A DNA stretch of 45,169 bases from an uncultured Lachnospiraceae bacterium (lineage in GTDB: Bacteria > Bacillota > Clostridia > Lachnospirales > Lachnospiraceae). Positions 34,197 to 43,695 of this stretch are shown here, one piece after another. The first letter of the stretch is position 1. Each line of letters opens with the position of its first letter. Both the position numbers and the translations under genes were made by a program. Under the pieces are notes generated by a model. The model had not been told where the DNA came from, did not search any database, and saw only the letters and a program-made list of their open reading frames with translations. The DNA lies in the NCBI GenBank assembly GCA_947630855.1, contig CANRJF010000010.1, positions 1-45,169 of the forward strand, written 5' to 3'.

Positions 34197-34865
34197 ATGG
34201 AACAATGCAAAGTCAGCAATTTGTACGATTTAAATGAAACCATTGCAAAAGAACTTTTATCCTCTGTGGAATATCCCTGGGAGGCATTGAAGGATATTGC
34301 CGGGTTTATAAAAAAGATTGGGCCGGGTTTAGATCCTTCTGTTTATGAGCAGAAGGGGGAAGATATCTGGGTGGCGAAAACTGCAAAAGTTGCTGCCACC
34401 GCATGTTTAAATGGCCCTTTAATTATTGACGAAGATGCGGAAATACGCCATTGTGCTTTTATCCGGGGCAGCGCAATTGTGGGAAAGGGTTCGGTGGTGG
34501 GCAATTCCACGGAGTTAAAGAATGTGATTATCTTCAATTCCGTTCAGGTACCCCATTACAATTATGTGGGGGATTCCGTTTTAGGTTATAAATCCCATAT
34601 GGGAGCCGGCTCCATCACTTCAAATGTAAAGTCTGACAAGACATTAGTGAGCGTAAAAGACGGAAAAGAAGAAATCAAAACCGGATTAAAGAAGTTTGGC
34701 GCTATGCTGGGAGACTATGTGGAGGTGGGGTGCAACTCCGTTTTAAATCCAGGGACTGTTATAGGAAAGCATACAAATGTCTATCCTTTGTCCATGGTAA
34801 GGGGGGTAATTCCCGGGGATTCCATATACAAAAATAAGAATGAAATTGTAGGAAAAATATGTTGA
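34197..34865 (+). CDS. Left-handed beta-helix (hexapeptide) transferase-like protein
   Basis: 222 residues. After a helical N-terminus come hexapeptide turns (AKVAATACLNGPLIIDEDAE, VGKGSVVGNSTEL, VGDSVLG, GDYVEVGCNSVLNPGTVIG). It resembles the C-terminal half of GlmU and sugar-phosphate nucleotidyltransferases without the nucleotidyltransferase domain. The substrate is unknown; an acetyltransferase role is possible. ATG 34197 follows AAAGGAG; an upstream in-frame ATG at 34173 lacks one. Confidence 0.82.
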   Translation: MEQCKVSNLYDLNETIAKELLSSVEYPWEALKDIAGFIKKIGPGLDPSVYEQKGEDIWVAKTAKVAATACLNGPLIIDEDAEIRHCAFIRGSAIVGKGSVVGNSTELKNVIIFNSVQVPHYNYVGDSVLGYKSHMGAGSITSNVKSDKTLVSVKDGKEEIKTGLKKFGAMLGDYVEVGCNSVLNPGTVIGKHTNVYPLSMVRGVIPGDSIYKNKNEIVGKIC

Positions 34866-34974
34866 AAAGTACTGGACGAAAGAGTGAAAATATGCGAAAA
34901 TAAAGACAGTGTGCAGGGGAAGTAATGCAGCCTGCATTCGCAAAAAGGATTATTTAGTCGAAAGGAGTCTTAAA

Positions 34975-35667
34975 ATGATTTACACGAAGGAAGTTGAAAA
35001 CATGTGCCCGGTGGCAAAAGGCGCAAAACATGAGCCAGCTCCAATCCCTGAAGAAGGAAAATGGATACACTCTAAAAAAATTGAAGATATTTCGGGCTTT
35101 ACACACGGCATCGGCTGGTGTGCTCCCCAGCAGGGCGCCTGTAAGTTATCTTTAAATGTAAAAAACGGCATCATTGAAGAAGCGTTGGTAGAGACCATCG
35201 GATGTTCCGGTATGACCCATTCTGCAGCTATGGCAGCAGAAATTTTACAGGGCAAAACAATCCTTGAAGCATTAAATACGGACTTAGTGTGTGATGCAAT
35301 CAACACAGCTATGAGAGAGTTATTCTTACAAATTGTTTACGGACGTACCCAGAGTGCATTCTCCGATGACGGACTGGCAGTGGGCGCCGGCCTTGAGGAT
35401 TTGGGAAAAGGGCTTCGTTCCCAGGTTGGTACTATGTACGCAACAAAAGAAAAAGGTGTGCGTTACTTAGAGATGGCTGAAGGTTATGTAACCGGAATTG
35501 CTTTGGATGCCGATAACGAAGTTATTGGATATCAGTTCGTTTCTCTTGGAAAAATGACAGATTTCATCAAAAAAGGTGATGATCCTAACACAGCATGGGA
35601 AAAAGCAAAAGGACAATATGGCCGTGTGGACGATGCTGTTAAGATCATTGATCCCAGAGTAGAATAA
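34975..35667 (+). CDS. NifU-like Fe-S scaffold-type protein paired with GGGtGRT protein
   Basis: 230 residues with a NifU_N/IscU-like core: GIGWCAPQQGACKLSLNVKN, then ETIGCSGMTHSAAMAAEILQ followed by GKTILEAL. The GC-SGM-HSAA segment corresponds to the IscU GC-SAIASSS segment. The third scaffold Cys of IscU is not in the expected place. The C-terminal 80 residues are unique to this pair. AAGGAG precedes ATG 34975. The GGGtGRT gene starts 19 bases after the stop. The codon bias suggests high expression. Exact role unknown. Confidence 0.85.
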   Translation: MIYTKEVENMCPVAKGAKHEPAPIPEEGKWIHSKKIEDISGFTHGIGWCAPQQGACKLSLNVKNGIIEEALVETIGCSGMTHSAAMAAEILQGKTILEALNTDLVCDAINTAMRELFLQIVYGRTQSAFSDDGLAVGAGLEDLGKGLRSQVGTMYATKEKGVRYLEMAEGYVTGIALDADNEVIGYQFVSLGKMTDFIKKGDDPNTAWEKAKGQYGRVDDAVKIIDPRVE

Positions 35668-35686
35668 GAAAGGAGATACGAATACA

Positions 35687-36697
35687 ATGGCTTTATTTGA
35701 ATCATATGAAAGAAGAATTGACCAGATTAATGCTGCATTAAGCAAATATGGTATCAGCTCCATTGAAGAAGCTGAAAAAATTACAAAAGACGCTGGGCTT
35801 GACGTATACGATCAGGTAAAGAAAATCCAGCCTATCTGTTTTGAGAACGCTTGCTGGGCTTACACGGTAGGCGCTGCAATTGCAATTAAAAAAGGCGCAC
35901 TGCGGGCTGCCGATGCCGCAGCGGCAATCGGAGAAGGCCTTCAGGCATTCTGTATTCCGGGCTCTGTTGCAGACCACAGAAAAGTAGGTCTTGGACATGG
36001 CAACCTTGGAAAAATGTTATTGGAGGAAGAGACAGAGTGTTTCTGTTTCTTGGCAGGACATGAATCTTTTGCAGCCGCTGAGGGCGCTATCGGTATTGCC
36101 GAGAAAGCAAACAAAGTGCGTAAAAAACCCCTTCGTGTTATCTTAAACGGACTTGGAAAAGATGCTGCACAGATTATTTCCCGTATCAACGGCTTTACGT
36201 TTGTTGAGACAAAATACGATTACAAAGAAGCAAAAGTAAATGTGGTATATGAGAAAGCATATTCCGATGGACTTCGGGCAACAGTAAAATGTTACGGTGC
36301 CGATGATGTTCAGGAAGGCGTTGCAATTATGCATATGGAGAACGTTGGCGTTTCCATTACAGGTAACTCAACCAACCCCACACGTTTCCAGCATCCGGTG
36401 GCAGGTACATACAAGAAAGAATGTATCGAGCAGGGCAAGAAATACTTCTCCGTTGCATCCGGCGGCGGTACGGGACGTACCCTTCATCCGGATAATATGG
36501 CTGCAGGCCCGGCTTCTTACGGTATGACTGATACCATGGGACGTATGCATTCCGACGCACAGTTCGCAGGTTCTTCTTCCGTTCCGGCTCATGTGGAGAT
36601 GATGGGATTAATCGGAATGGGTAATAACCCGATGGTAGGAGCTACTGTGGCTGTTGCAGTTTCCATTGAGGAAGCTCATAAGGCCGGAAAGTGCTAA
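35687..36697 (+). CDS. GGGtGRT protein
   Basis: 336 residues, named after its SVASGGGTGRTLHPDNM motif. Other landmarks are ACWAYTVGAAIAIKKGALRA, GLGHGNLGKMLLEE, and a Gly/Met-rich end AHVEMMGLIGMGNNPMVGA. The family is widespread in anaerobic Firmicutes and constantly linked to the NifU-like gene upstream; no function has been established to my knowledge. Strong AAAGGAG; optimal codons. A terminator follows, so the two genes form an operon. Confidence 0.9.
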   Translation: MALFESYERRIDQINAALSKYGISSIEEAEKITKDAGLDVYDQVKKIQPICFENACWAYTVGAAIAIKKGALRAADAAAAIGEGLQAFCIPGSVADHRKVGLGHGNLGKMLLEEETECFCFLAGHESFAAAEGAIGIAEKANKVRKKPLRVILNGLGKDAAQIISRINGFTFVETKYDYKEAKVNVVYEKAYSDGLRATVKCYGADDVQEGVAIMHMENVGVSITGNSTNPTRFQHPVAGTYKKECIEQGKKYFSVASGGGTGRTLHPDNMAAGPASYGMTDTMGRMHSDAQFAGSSSVPAHVEMMGLIGMGNNPMVGATVAVAVSIEEAHKAGKC

Positions 36698-36721
36698 TAT
36701 TATAGTAAACGCATGTTTTTT

Positions 36722-36753
36722 GCCTCTTCCGGAGAAATCCGGGGGAGGCTTTT
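36722..36753 (+). terminator. Rho-independent terminator after the GGGtGRT gene
   Basis: GCCTCTTCCGGA (36722-36733), GAAA tetraloop, TCCGGGGGAGGC (36738-36749) with two G-T pairs, then TTTT. Confidence 0.85.
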
Positions 36754-36789
36754 CATGTGTTTTTTTCAGATATAAGGTGGTGAAAATGT

Positions 36790-37467
36790 ATGAGGCTATA
36801 CAGATTAAGGTTTGATATCTGGCTTACCCTTCTTGTCGCAACCCTGGCGGCTGGGGGTGCGGGGAAGCTGGTGGATGCCATAGCGCCCACAGACCATGAA
36901 GAGCATGTGGAAAAACAAGTGGCTGCAGACGGTGATGTGGGCGGAAAAGCGGGAGATGATGTTTTTGCGGCAAATAGTGTGGATGATTTACTTTCCCATG
37001 ATACCTTTACCATTTTGTCGGATGGCATAGCCTACCGGAATGAAGGAGGCGGCTATTTTGGCGGAATGTATCTGTATAATGTGGCATTGCCCTCCGGTGA
37101 GCGAATCGCTGCAAGCATCAATACGGAAAATGTAGTGAAACCTGACGGGGGCGACAGTTTTACCGGTGTATCCAGGCTTCCGGTGGGCAGGGTTGTAAAG
37201 GCAGACCTTAAGGAAGATAAAACTTTTATGGAGCAGATTTCTTACAATCATGAAGAACTTGCCCTTACCAGAACAGATTTTTATGTGGATATGGCAGGGG
37301 AAAGTGCCATGCAGGGTGAGGAGGCTAATGGATTTTCCGGTTATAAGGCAGCGGCACAGGCAGCAGCATTTATTCTTGTATTTCCGCTGTTTCATTCATT
37401 AGGGGCAAAAATAGGGATTTTCCCTTATTTCTTCCCTCCGAGAAATAAAAAATCAGAATGGGATTAA
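36790..37467 (+). CDS. Membrane protein of unknown function (cassette gene 1)
   Basis: 225 residues with an N-terminal membrane segment (about residues 8-28, IWLTLLVATLAAGGAGKLV), a long extracytoplasmic middle containing many Asp and Gly, and a second hydrophobic segment near the C-terminus (around AAAQAAAFILVFPLF). No family recognised. It starts a three-gene run whose members are 11-17 bases apart and that leads directly into an OmpR-type regulator. Confidence 0.75.
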   Translation: MRLYRLRFDIWLTLLVATLAAGGAGKLVDAIAPTDHEEHVEKQVAADGDVGGKAGDDVFAANSVDDLLSHDTFTILSDGIAYRNEGGGYFGGMYLYNVALPSGERIAASINTENVVKPDGGDSFTGVSRLPVGRVVKADLKEDKTFMEQISYNHEELALTRTDFYVDMAGESAMQGEEANGFSGYKAAAQAAAFILVFPLFHSLGAKIGIFPYFFPPRNKKSEWD

Positions 37468-37484
37468 TGCAAAAGGAGAAAAAT

Positions 37485-38066
37485 ATGGCTGAGAATGAAA
37501 AACTTAAAAAAAGCAACTTGGTGTATATTTTAGTGTACATATTTGTGCCGATTATTGCAATTGTAATCTGTTATTATATTTATGCAGTAGCAGAAGTTAT
37601 TGGCGCTGCAGCAGTGGCATTGATATTTGGGCCGCTGGTATTTGCGGCTCTCTGGTGGGTGATTTTGGGAAAGCCCCTTTACAGCATGAGGACTAAGAAA
37701 ATGGAAAAGGAACTGGACGGGGCAGGATTTTCCAGAAACCATACCTTTGTCGCAGACGGCTGTACGGTGATTGTTGACCAGGAGAATGGGAAACTTGCAA
37801 TTTTATTCCGCTGGAACCCGTTCCGCTATTATGTATTCCCTGCCAGCCGGATTTCAAAAACCTGGGTGAATGACGGAAAAACAGGCACCGGAATTTTTGC
37901 GGGAAGCAGCAGGGTCAGTTTTTTATTTTTAGTTGACGGCATTAAAATCAGGGTAAATACATTTATTTCCAACAGACGCTGGGCCATGGACCATAAGTAT
38001 ATTTTAGAGGGGATTTCCAAGGCGGATATGATGGTTGAGGTATTAAATGATGCCCGGGGCAATTAA
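37485..38066 (+). CDS. Two-TM protein of unknown function (cassette gene 2)
   Basis: 193 residues. Two adjacent membrane segments (about residues 11-60, YILVYIFVPIIAIVICYYIY and ALIFGPLVFAALWWVIL) precede a soluble domain with FVADGCTVIVDQENGKLAIL, FRYYVFPASRISKTWV and FLVDGIKIRVNTF, which has the look of a membrane-associated beta-domain. AAAGGAG precedes ATG 37485. No family recognised with confidence. Confidence 0.75.
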   Translation: MAENEKLKKSNLVYILVYIFVPIIAIVICYYIYAVAEVIGAAAVALIFGPLVFAALWWVILGKPLYSMRTKKMEKELDGAGFSRNHTFVADGCTVIVDQENGKLAILFRWNPFRYYVFPASRISKTWVNDGKTGTGIFAGSSRVSFLFLVDGIKIRVNTFISNRRWAMDHKYILEGISKADMMVEVLNDARGN

Positions 38067-38078
38067 GAAGGAGAAATT

Positions 38079-38432
38079 ATGGGATTTTTACGGAAAATGA
38101 GAAATGTATTTCATGACGACTGGTGCAGCAAGTGCCAGTCCGAAATGGATGTGGCAAGAAAGCAGCTTTACATGCTGCCGAATATGCGCGTGGGCCATTA
38201 TGTGCAGCATGATGATGCAAAATTTTACAGGGAAAATATGATAAAAGTAGATTCCAAGCAGGAGATTCCTCCAGGCATTTACGCCTGCGGGATGCATGTA
38301 TACCGTTGTCCTGTATGCGGGCATAAAGCGGTGAAACTTTCGGTTTTCCTTCCTGTAAGGGATGCAGAAAAACAGGAGCAGTTGTTGTATTTTGATAAAG
38401 GAGAAATGGATGACTTTGCAAACTCCCTTTAG
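38079..38432 (+). CDS. Zinc-ribbon-like small protein (cassette gene 3)
   Basis: 117 residues with two Cys pairs, CSKC at about residue 16 and CPVC at about residue 76, which could form one zinc ribbon; an additional Cys lies in YACGM. No membrane segment. Otherwise unrecognised. Its end overlaps the following response-regulator start by 23 bases, tying the cassette to the two-component system. Confidence 0.72.
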   Translation: MGFLRKMRNVFHDDWCSKCQSEMDVARKQLYMLPNMRVGHYVQHDDAKFYRENMIKVDSKQEIPPGIYACGMHVYRCPVCGHKAVKLSVFLPVRDAEKQEQLLYFDKGEMDDFANSL

Positions 38433-39120
38433 ACATTATAATTGTCTGATGATTGATGATGAATCAGATTTGGCACAGATGACCCAGGAGTATTTTCAGA
38501 TGTTCGGAGTGAGCATGGCATGTGAAGAGACCATAGCGGGCGGCCTTTCCTTTCTGGAAAATAACAGGGTGGATATTCTCTTGCTGGACATTAACCTGGC
38601 AGGGGAAAGCGGTTTTACCATGTGCAAGAAAATACGGGAAAAATGGGATATTCCCATTTTGTTTGTCAGTGCAAGGCAGAGTGATGATGATGTGCTTATT
38701 GCCCTGAATATCGGAGGGGATGATTATATTAAAAAACCCTATTCTCTAAGCGTTCTTCTTGCAAAGGTAAATGTTATTTTAAAACGCTTGTCCAGGAAGG
38801 AATCTGCCGAAGAAAAAAAGGGGCAAAAGCAGGAAGAACTGTCTTTGTGGGAGGATAAGCTTTCTGTCTGTTACAGGGGGCGGGAGATTCCCTTAAAGGC
38901 AAAAGAATTTGCCCTTTTAAAGTGCCTGTATGAACATCGGGGCAGTATTGTAACAAAGGAGAAGATTTTTGAGAGGGTGTGGGGAGATGCTTTTTACAGT
39001 GACGGTACTTTAAACGTCCATATCCGCAAACTTCGGGAAAAATTAGAGGAGAACCCCAATGAGCCGAAACTCATTAAAACTGTGTGGGGAACCGGCTATA
39101 TTTTGGAATATGGAAAGTAA
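38410..39120 (+). CDS. OmpR/PhoB-family response regulator
   Basis: 236 residues: receiver domain (acidic pair in MIDDESDL, phosphoacceptor in ILLLDINLAGESG, Lys in YIKKPYS) and a C-terminal winged helix (GREIPLKAKEFALLKCLYEH, SDGTLNVHIRKLREKLEENP, VWGTGYILEYG). ATG 38410 lies 6 bases after AAAGGAG within the end of the zinc-ribbon gene. It probably binds the TTAAGA repeats before the ABC genes. Confidence 0.9.
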   Translation: MTLQTPFRHYNCLMIDDESDLAQMTQEYFQMFGVSMACEETIAGGLSFLENNRVDILLLDINLAGESGFTMCKKIREKWDIPILFVSARQSDDDVLIALNIGGDDYIKKPYSLSVLLAKVNVILKRLSRKESAEEKKGQKQEELSLWEDKLSVCYRGREIPLKAKEFALLKCLYEHRGSIVTKEKIFERVWGDAFYSDGTLNVHIRKLREKLEENPNEPKLIKTVWGTGYILEYGK

Positions 39121-39150
39121 CTGTTTTTGTATGGTAAGAGGATTTTGTAA

Positions 39151-40385
39151 ATGAAAATGAGATATTTTATGGCAGTATACACATTGGTTTTTGGTGTGCT
39201 GTTTTTTTCCCTGTTGGGCATGTTTCAAAAAGAGATATTTATAGGCAGAGATATGGTTTATTATAATGAGCAGAGTATATTGGCGGCGGAAGGCATAGAG
39301 GAAGGAAAAACCAGGGAAGAAATTTGGGAAGCATATCACTGTCAGGTTTTATTTTTTTCCGATAAGGATTACCAGATAAAGCTGCAGGATGCGGTAAACA
39401 GGGAAGGACTGGTTCTTGATTATCTGGACGGACAAAACTTTTGGGAAAGTTTGTCTTTTATCCAAAAGAAAGTATTTATAGACAACTGATAAATCAGGTG
39501 GAAAAGAAGGTTTTGGCATATTTTTTTGGAGTGTATCTTTTGGGCTGCGTGTTTTTCGGATTTTTGTATATCTGGCTGATACGCCCTTTTTTAAATTTGC
39601 AGGATTTTGCCAGGCAGGTGGCAAAGGGAAATCTGGATTTTCCTTTAAAGGTCAGGAAATATAATTACTTTGGCGCATTTACGGAAAGTTTTGATTTAAT
39701 GCGGGAAGAATTAAAAAGGGCTAGAGAAAGTGAGTATCAGGCAAATATAAGCAAAAAAGAGCTGGTGGCGGAATTATCCCACGATATTAAAACCCCGGTG
39801 GCAACGATTGAAGCGGCATGTGAAGTGATGCAGGTGAAAGAAAAGGAGCCTGAAATCCAAAAGAAGGTTGCACTTATTTTAAGTAAGGCAAAAATGATTG
39901 AAAAACTGGTGGGGAATTTGTTTCATGCCACTTTGGAGGAGCTTACGGCGTTAAAGGTGGAGCCCATGGAGGAGAGTTCTCTTTGCATCATGGAAAATTT
40001 TAAGGATTTGCAGGTTTATGGGGAAATTGAATTTGCTTCCCCTTTGCCGGAGTGTATGGTTTATATGGATAAGCTCAGGTTTTCCCAGGTGATTGACAAT
40101 TGTATAAATAATGCATGGAAATATGCAAAAACCAGGGTGCAGGTGGATTTTTCGGAGGATGAGGAAGGGATTCGCATTTTGATAAAAGATTTTGGGGAAG
40201 GGGTGCCGGGGGAGGATTTACCTAAGATAGTGGAAAAATTTTACAGAGGCAGCAATGCCAGGGGCAAAGAAGGCTCCGGCCTGGGGCTGTATCTGGCAAA
40301 GATGTTTATGGAGCAGATGGGGGGCGGGATGGAGTACTATAACCAGGATGGGTTTGTGGTGGAGTTGTTTTTGAAGAAGGTGTAA
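39151..40385 (+). pseudogene. Sensor histidine kinase, frameshifted
   Basis: Membrane kinase partner of the upstream regulator. Frame 1 gives an N-terminal membrane segment and about 85 extracytoplasmic residues, ending at a stop at 39487-39489. From about 39433-39480 the continuation lies in another frame: a second membrane segment (LAYFFGVYLLGCVFFGFLYI), HAMP-like linker, H-box ELSHDIKTPVATIEA, N-box DNCINNAWKYAK, and G-boxes IKDFGEGVPGE and GSGLGLYLAKMF. The change corresponds to one missing base in the A4/T4-rich stretch 39434-39460. No proper slippery heptamer for programmed -1 frameshifting was found. It may be a decayed gene or a sequencing error. Confidence 0.85.
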
Positions 40386-40408
40386 GCATAAATGGACAGA
40401 TAAACAGT

Positions 40409-40460
40409 TTAAGACAATCTTTAAGAATCAGTTAAGAAACAGACAAGAAACAGATTAAGA
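40409..40460 (+). promoter_or_regulatory. Five phased TTAAGA repeats (response-regulator operator)
   Basis: TTAAGA at 40409, 40421, 40432 and 40455, with a degenerate ACAAGA at 40443: spacings 12, 11, 11, 12. Direct repeats at about one helical turn are the usual target of OmpR-type dimers. Confidence 0.72.
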
Positions 40461-40476
40461 CTTTTCCAAAGGACGC

Positions 40477-40485
40477 TGTTAAAAT
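40477..40485 (+). promoter_or_regulatory. Extended -10 of the ABC exporter promoter
   Basis: TGTTAAAAT with no -35 consensus; the expected -35 position overlaps the last TTAAGA repeat, typical of an activator-dependent promoter. Confidence 0.55.
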
Positions 40486-40517
40486 GGAAAATGTAAAAAA
40501 TAGACAGGAGGCAGGAT

Positions 40518-41273
40518 ATGAGCAGTATATTAAAAGTAAAAGATTTATGCAAAACATTTTCCAACGAATCTATTCAGCAGCACGTACTAAAAAATTTAAA
40601 CCTATCCATAGAGCAGGGAGATTTCACGGTTATCATGGGTAATTCCGGTTCGGGAAAAAGTACCCTTCTTTACGCACTCTCCGGCATGGACCGCCCCACC
40701 TTAGGCAGCATATCCTATCAGGGGGAGGAGATTTCAGGACTTAGTAATGACAAATTGGCAGTATTTAGGAGAACCCACTGCGGATTTGTATTCCAGCAGA
40801 ACTATTTAAACGACACCATGAGCGTGTTGGACAATATTATGGTCTGCGGCCTTTTGGTAAGCAGGGACAGAAAGGCATTAGCCCGGCGGGCAAAACAGCT
40901 TCTTCTTTCCGTGGGATTGTCACAGGAGGCTTTCCATAAATTTCCCACCCAGTTATCCGGCGGAGAACAGCAGAGGGTAGCGGTTATCCGGGGAATCATT
41001 AACGAGCCGGAAATATTGTTTGCAGACGAGCCAACAGGGGCCTTAAATTCCCAGAATACGGAACATGTATTAAACGTGTTTACTGAACTTAATAAAAAGG
41101 GGCAGAGCATTGTAATGGTAACCCACGATATGAAATCCGCAAGAAGAGGCAGCCGGATTTTATATTTAAACGACGGGGTTATTACAGGGGAGCTTAAGCT
41201 GGGGGAATATGTAAGCGGCGATAAAGACCGTCATGAAAAACTGCGGTTATTTTTACAGGAAATGGGGTGGTAG
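40518..41273 (+). CDS. ABC transporter ATP-binding protein (MacB/BceA type)
   Basis: 251 residues. Walker A MGNSGSGKSTLLYALSG, Q-loop FVFQQNYLN, signature QLSGGEQQRVAVIRG, Walker B ILFADEPTGALN, switch His VTHDMKSA. This group works with FtsX-like permeases in peptide-antibiotic resistance or lipoprotein release. AGGAGG precedes the ATG. The permease starts one base after its stop. Confidence 0.92.
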   Translation: MSSILKVKDLCKTFSNESIQQHVLKNLNLSIEQGDFTVIMGNSGSGKSTLLYALSGMDRPTLGSISYQGEEISGLSNDKLAVFRRTHCGFVFQQNYLNDTMSVLDNIMVCGLLVSRDRKALARRAKQLLLSVGLSQEAFHKFPTQLSGGEQQRVAVIRGIINEPEILFADEPTGALNSQNTEHVLNVFTELNKKGQSIVMVTHDMKSARRGSRILYLNDGVITGELKLGEYVSGDKDRHEKLRLFLQEMGW

Positions 41274-41274
41274 G

Positions 41275-43637
41275 ATGAAGGGAATATATTTTATCACCAA
41301 AAACAGTTTAAAAAAGAAGAAAGGCGATGTAATGGTGCTTCTTTTTCTTATTGCATTGGCGGCCCTGCTTTTGTACATCAGCATTTCCGTATTTTCCGGC
41401 ATGGAACATGTTTTAGATACTGCTTACGAAAAAGCCCATACCCCGGATGTGTCCTTTGTGGCAAATGTGGGAAGGGATAAGATACCGGAGCTTTTTAGAT
41501 CCCAGGAGGAGGTGGAAGAGTACGAAGAGTCTCCTTGCCTGTACCTGACAGGTGTAAAATATAAAAAGCAGGGGGAAGAGGAATACAGCCAGATGCAGTT
41601 TCTTCTGGGAAAATTAGAAGAAGAGAGAAAGATTGGCAGGCTTTTTGGAATGGAGGGAAAAACCATTCAGGAAAACAGCATTGCCCTTCCCTTTTACATG
41701 AAAGCGGCAGAGGGTTATAAAATCGGGGATACCTGCTGTTTTATGATTGGGGATAAGGAATATTCTTTTGTCGTGTCAGGTTTTGTGGAAGACCCTCTCT
41801 TTGCCACTCCAATCAATATCAGCGTTTACAGAGCCTATGTGGAGGACGGTTTTTATGAAAAGCTGGTAAAAGAAAATGAGACGGCAAAAGTATCCGAATA
41901 TATACAATATAAAGTCCGTTTAAAACCCGGGGAGGACAGCCTTGATTTTGATGATAAAATAACCGGTTTATTGAAAAGTGAAGTGCCGGAGCTGTTAGAC
42001 ACCGTGAATTTTGGGCTAAACTGGAAAACTATGAAGGGCGGCGTCGCTATACTCTCAAAAATCAGCATGGGGGTTATTCTGGTTTTTCCCTGATTTTAAT
42101 TGTGGTGGCTCTTATTATTATCCGTTTCAGCATCCGTAATTATATGGAGATGAACCGGAAAAATATCGGCATTTTAATGGCGGCGGGGTATACCACAGGG
42201 CAGATGAATGCCGCCGTGGTATTGGAAATGTGCGTGATTACTTTTTTTGGCGTGATTTTTGGCATTGCATTAGGGAGTTTGGGAAGCAGTTTTATCGGCA
42301 GCTTTCAGGGCATGATGCTTGGTGTTAGCTGGAACCAGACGTTCCATTTTGGAGCGGCGGCAATTTCTGCCGGAATAGTTTTTTTCATTGTGCTTACAGT
42401 GGCTTATTTTGGGGGAAGGGTTTATAAAAAGATTTCAGTGCTCCATGCCTTAAGGGGAGGCATTGATACCCATAATTTTAAGAGAAATTATTTTCCTTTT
42501 GAAAAAAGCCGTCTTCCCGTAAATTTATGTTTATCCGGGAAAAACCTTTTGTTTGAAAAAGGAAAAAATCTTTCCATTTTCTTTATTGTGGCGCTTTTGG
42601 CATTTTCCTCCTGTGTGGGTTTTGGGATGTATGATAATTTTGTAAAAAATCAGAATGCGCTGCTTTGTTTGGTGGGAATAGAATCGGGGGATTTTTACAT
42701 GGCCAGTACCCCAGGGGATTTTGATGAAATTGGGAGGACATTGGAAAGCTGGCGGGAGATAGATTCGGTGCTGTATTACAATTCCATATCCCTGCATTTG
42801 GAAAGCCAGAGTAAGGAGACGGAGTGCAGCTGTGATATCTGGCGGAATCCGGAACTTGTGAGAAATGAAACGGTGGTATCCGGCAGGCTTCCCAGGTACG
42901 AAAACGAGATAATGTTATCCACGGGAATAGCAAAAGTTTTGAAGGTAAAGGAAGGAGATACTGTTTACGTTACCGGACTGGGGGAGCGTATGCCTTTCCT
43001 TATCAGCGGAATTGACCAGAAAATAACGAATATGGGATTAAAGGCAATGCTCACGGAAGAAGGGTCAAAGGCGTTAAACGGCAGCACTTCCTCATCTTTT
43101 ATCTATGTGTATGTCAAAGAAGGAGAAGATAAGGAGGAAATCATAAAACGGGTTTCCGCCGAATTTCCCCAGGCAGAGGTTTTAGACAGCCAGGTGCAGA
43201 CAGACGATATTATGGGGGGAATTAAAGCGGCAATGATTGCTATATGTGCTGTGTTTGTGACAATCACAGTGTTTGTGGTGGCAATGGTGGAACTTCTTTT
43301 GATTAAATCCAAGGTGATAAAGGAGAGAAAAAATTTCGGTATTTATAAGGCATTGGGATTTACCACGGGGGAGCTTATGATTCAGACTATTATGATAAAT
43401 CTTCCTGTAATTGCCGCTGGAGCTTTGGCGGGGGCTGTGTTAAGCAGATATTTTATGGAGCCTTTGGTGGTGTTGTTTTTGTCCTTCAGCGAGATAAAGA
43501 GTTGTCCCTTTACGGTAAAAATTTTCTGGATGATTGTGACAGTGGCAGGGATTTTGGCAACAGCTGTGGCGGCTTCTTTTATATCTTCTATGAAAATCAG
43601 GAAAATCGGGCCGGTGGATATGCTTTCTGAGGAGTGA
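41275..43637 (+). pseudogene. FtsX-like ABC permease, frameshifted
   Basis: The corrected protein is about 788 residues. It has an N-terminal membrane segment, a large extracytoplasmic domain, then repeated FtsX-type membrane blocks (RNYMEMNRKNIGILMAAGYT and, near the C-terminus, KERKNFGIYKALGFTTGEL). Frame one stops at 42091-42093, after ILVFP. Adding one T to the T5 tract at 42083-42087 restores ILVFSLILIVVALII and joins the second part exactly. A lost T in a homopolymer is typical of sequencing error but also of phase variation or decay. Start ATG 41275 follows GGGGTGG. The family exports or senses antimicrobial peptides. Confidence 0.87.
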
Positions 43638-43695
43638 TGGGTAGATGTAAGGAATTGAATGCATCTGCCAGATTAGAGGAAGTGGAGGCAGTACA

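Noticed and set aside
39433-39489. Programmed -1 frameshift in the sensor kinase
   Set aside because: No X-XXY-YYZ heptamer in the right register and no downstream stimulatory structure seen; a plain one-base loss fits better.
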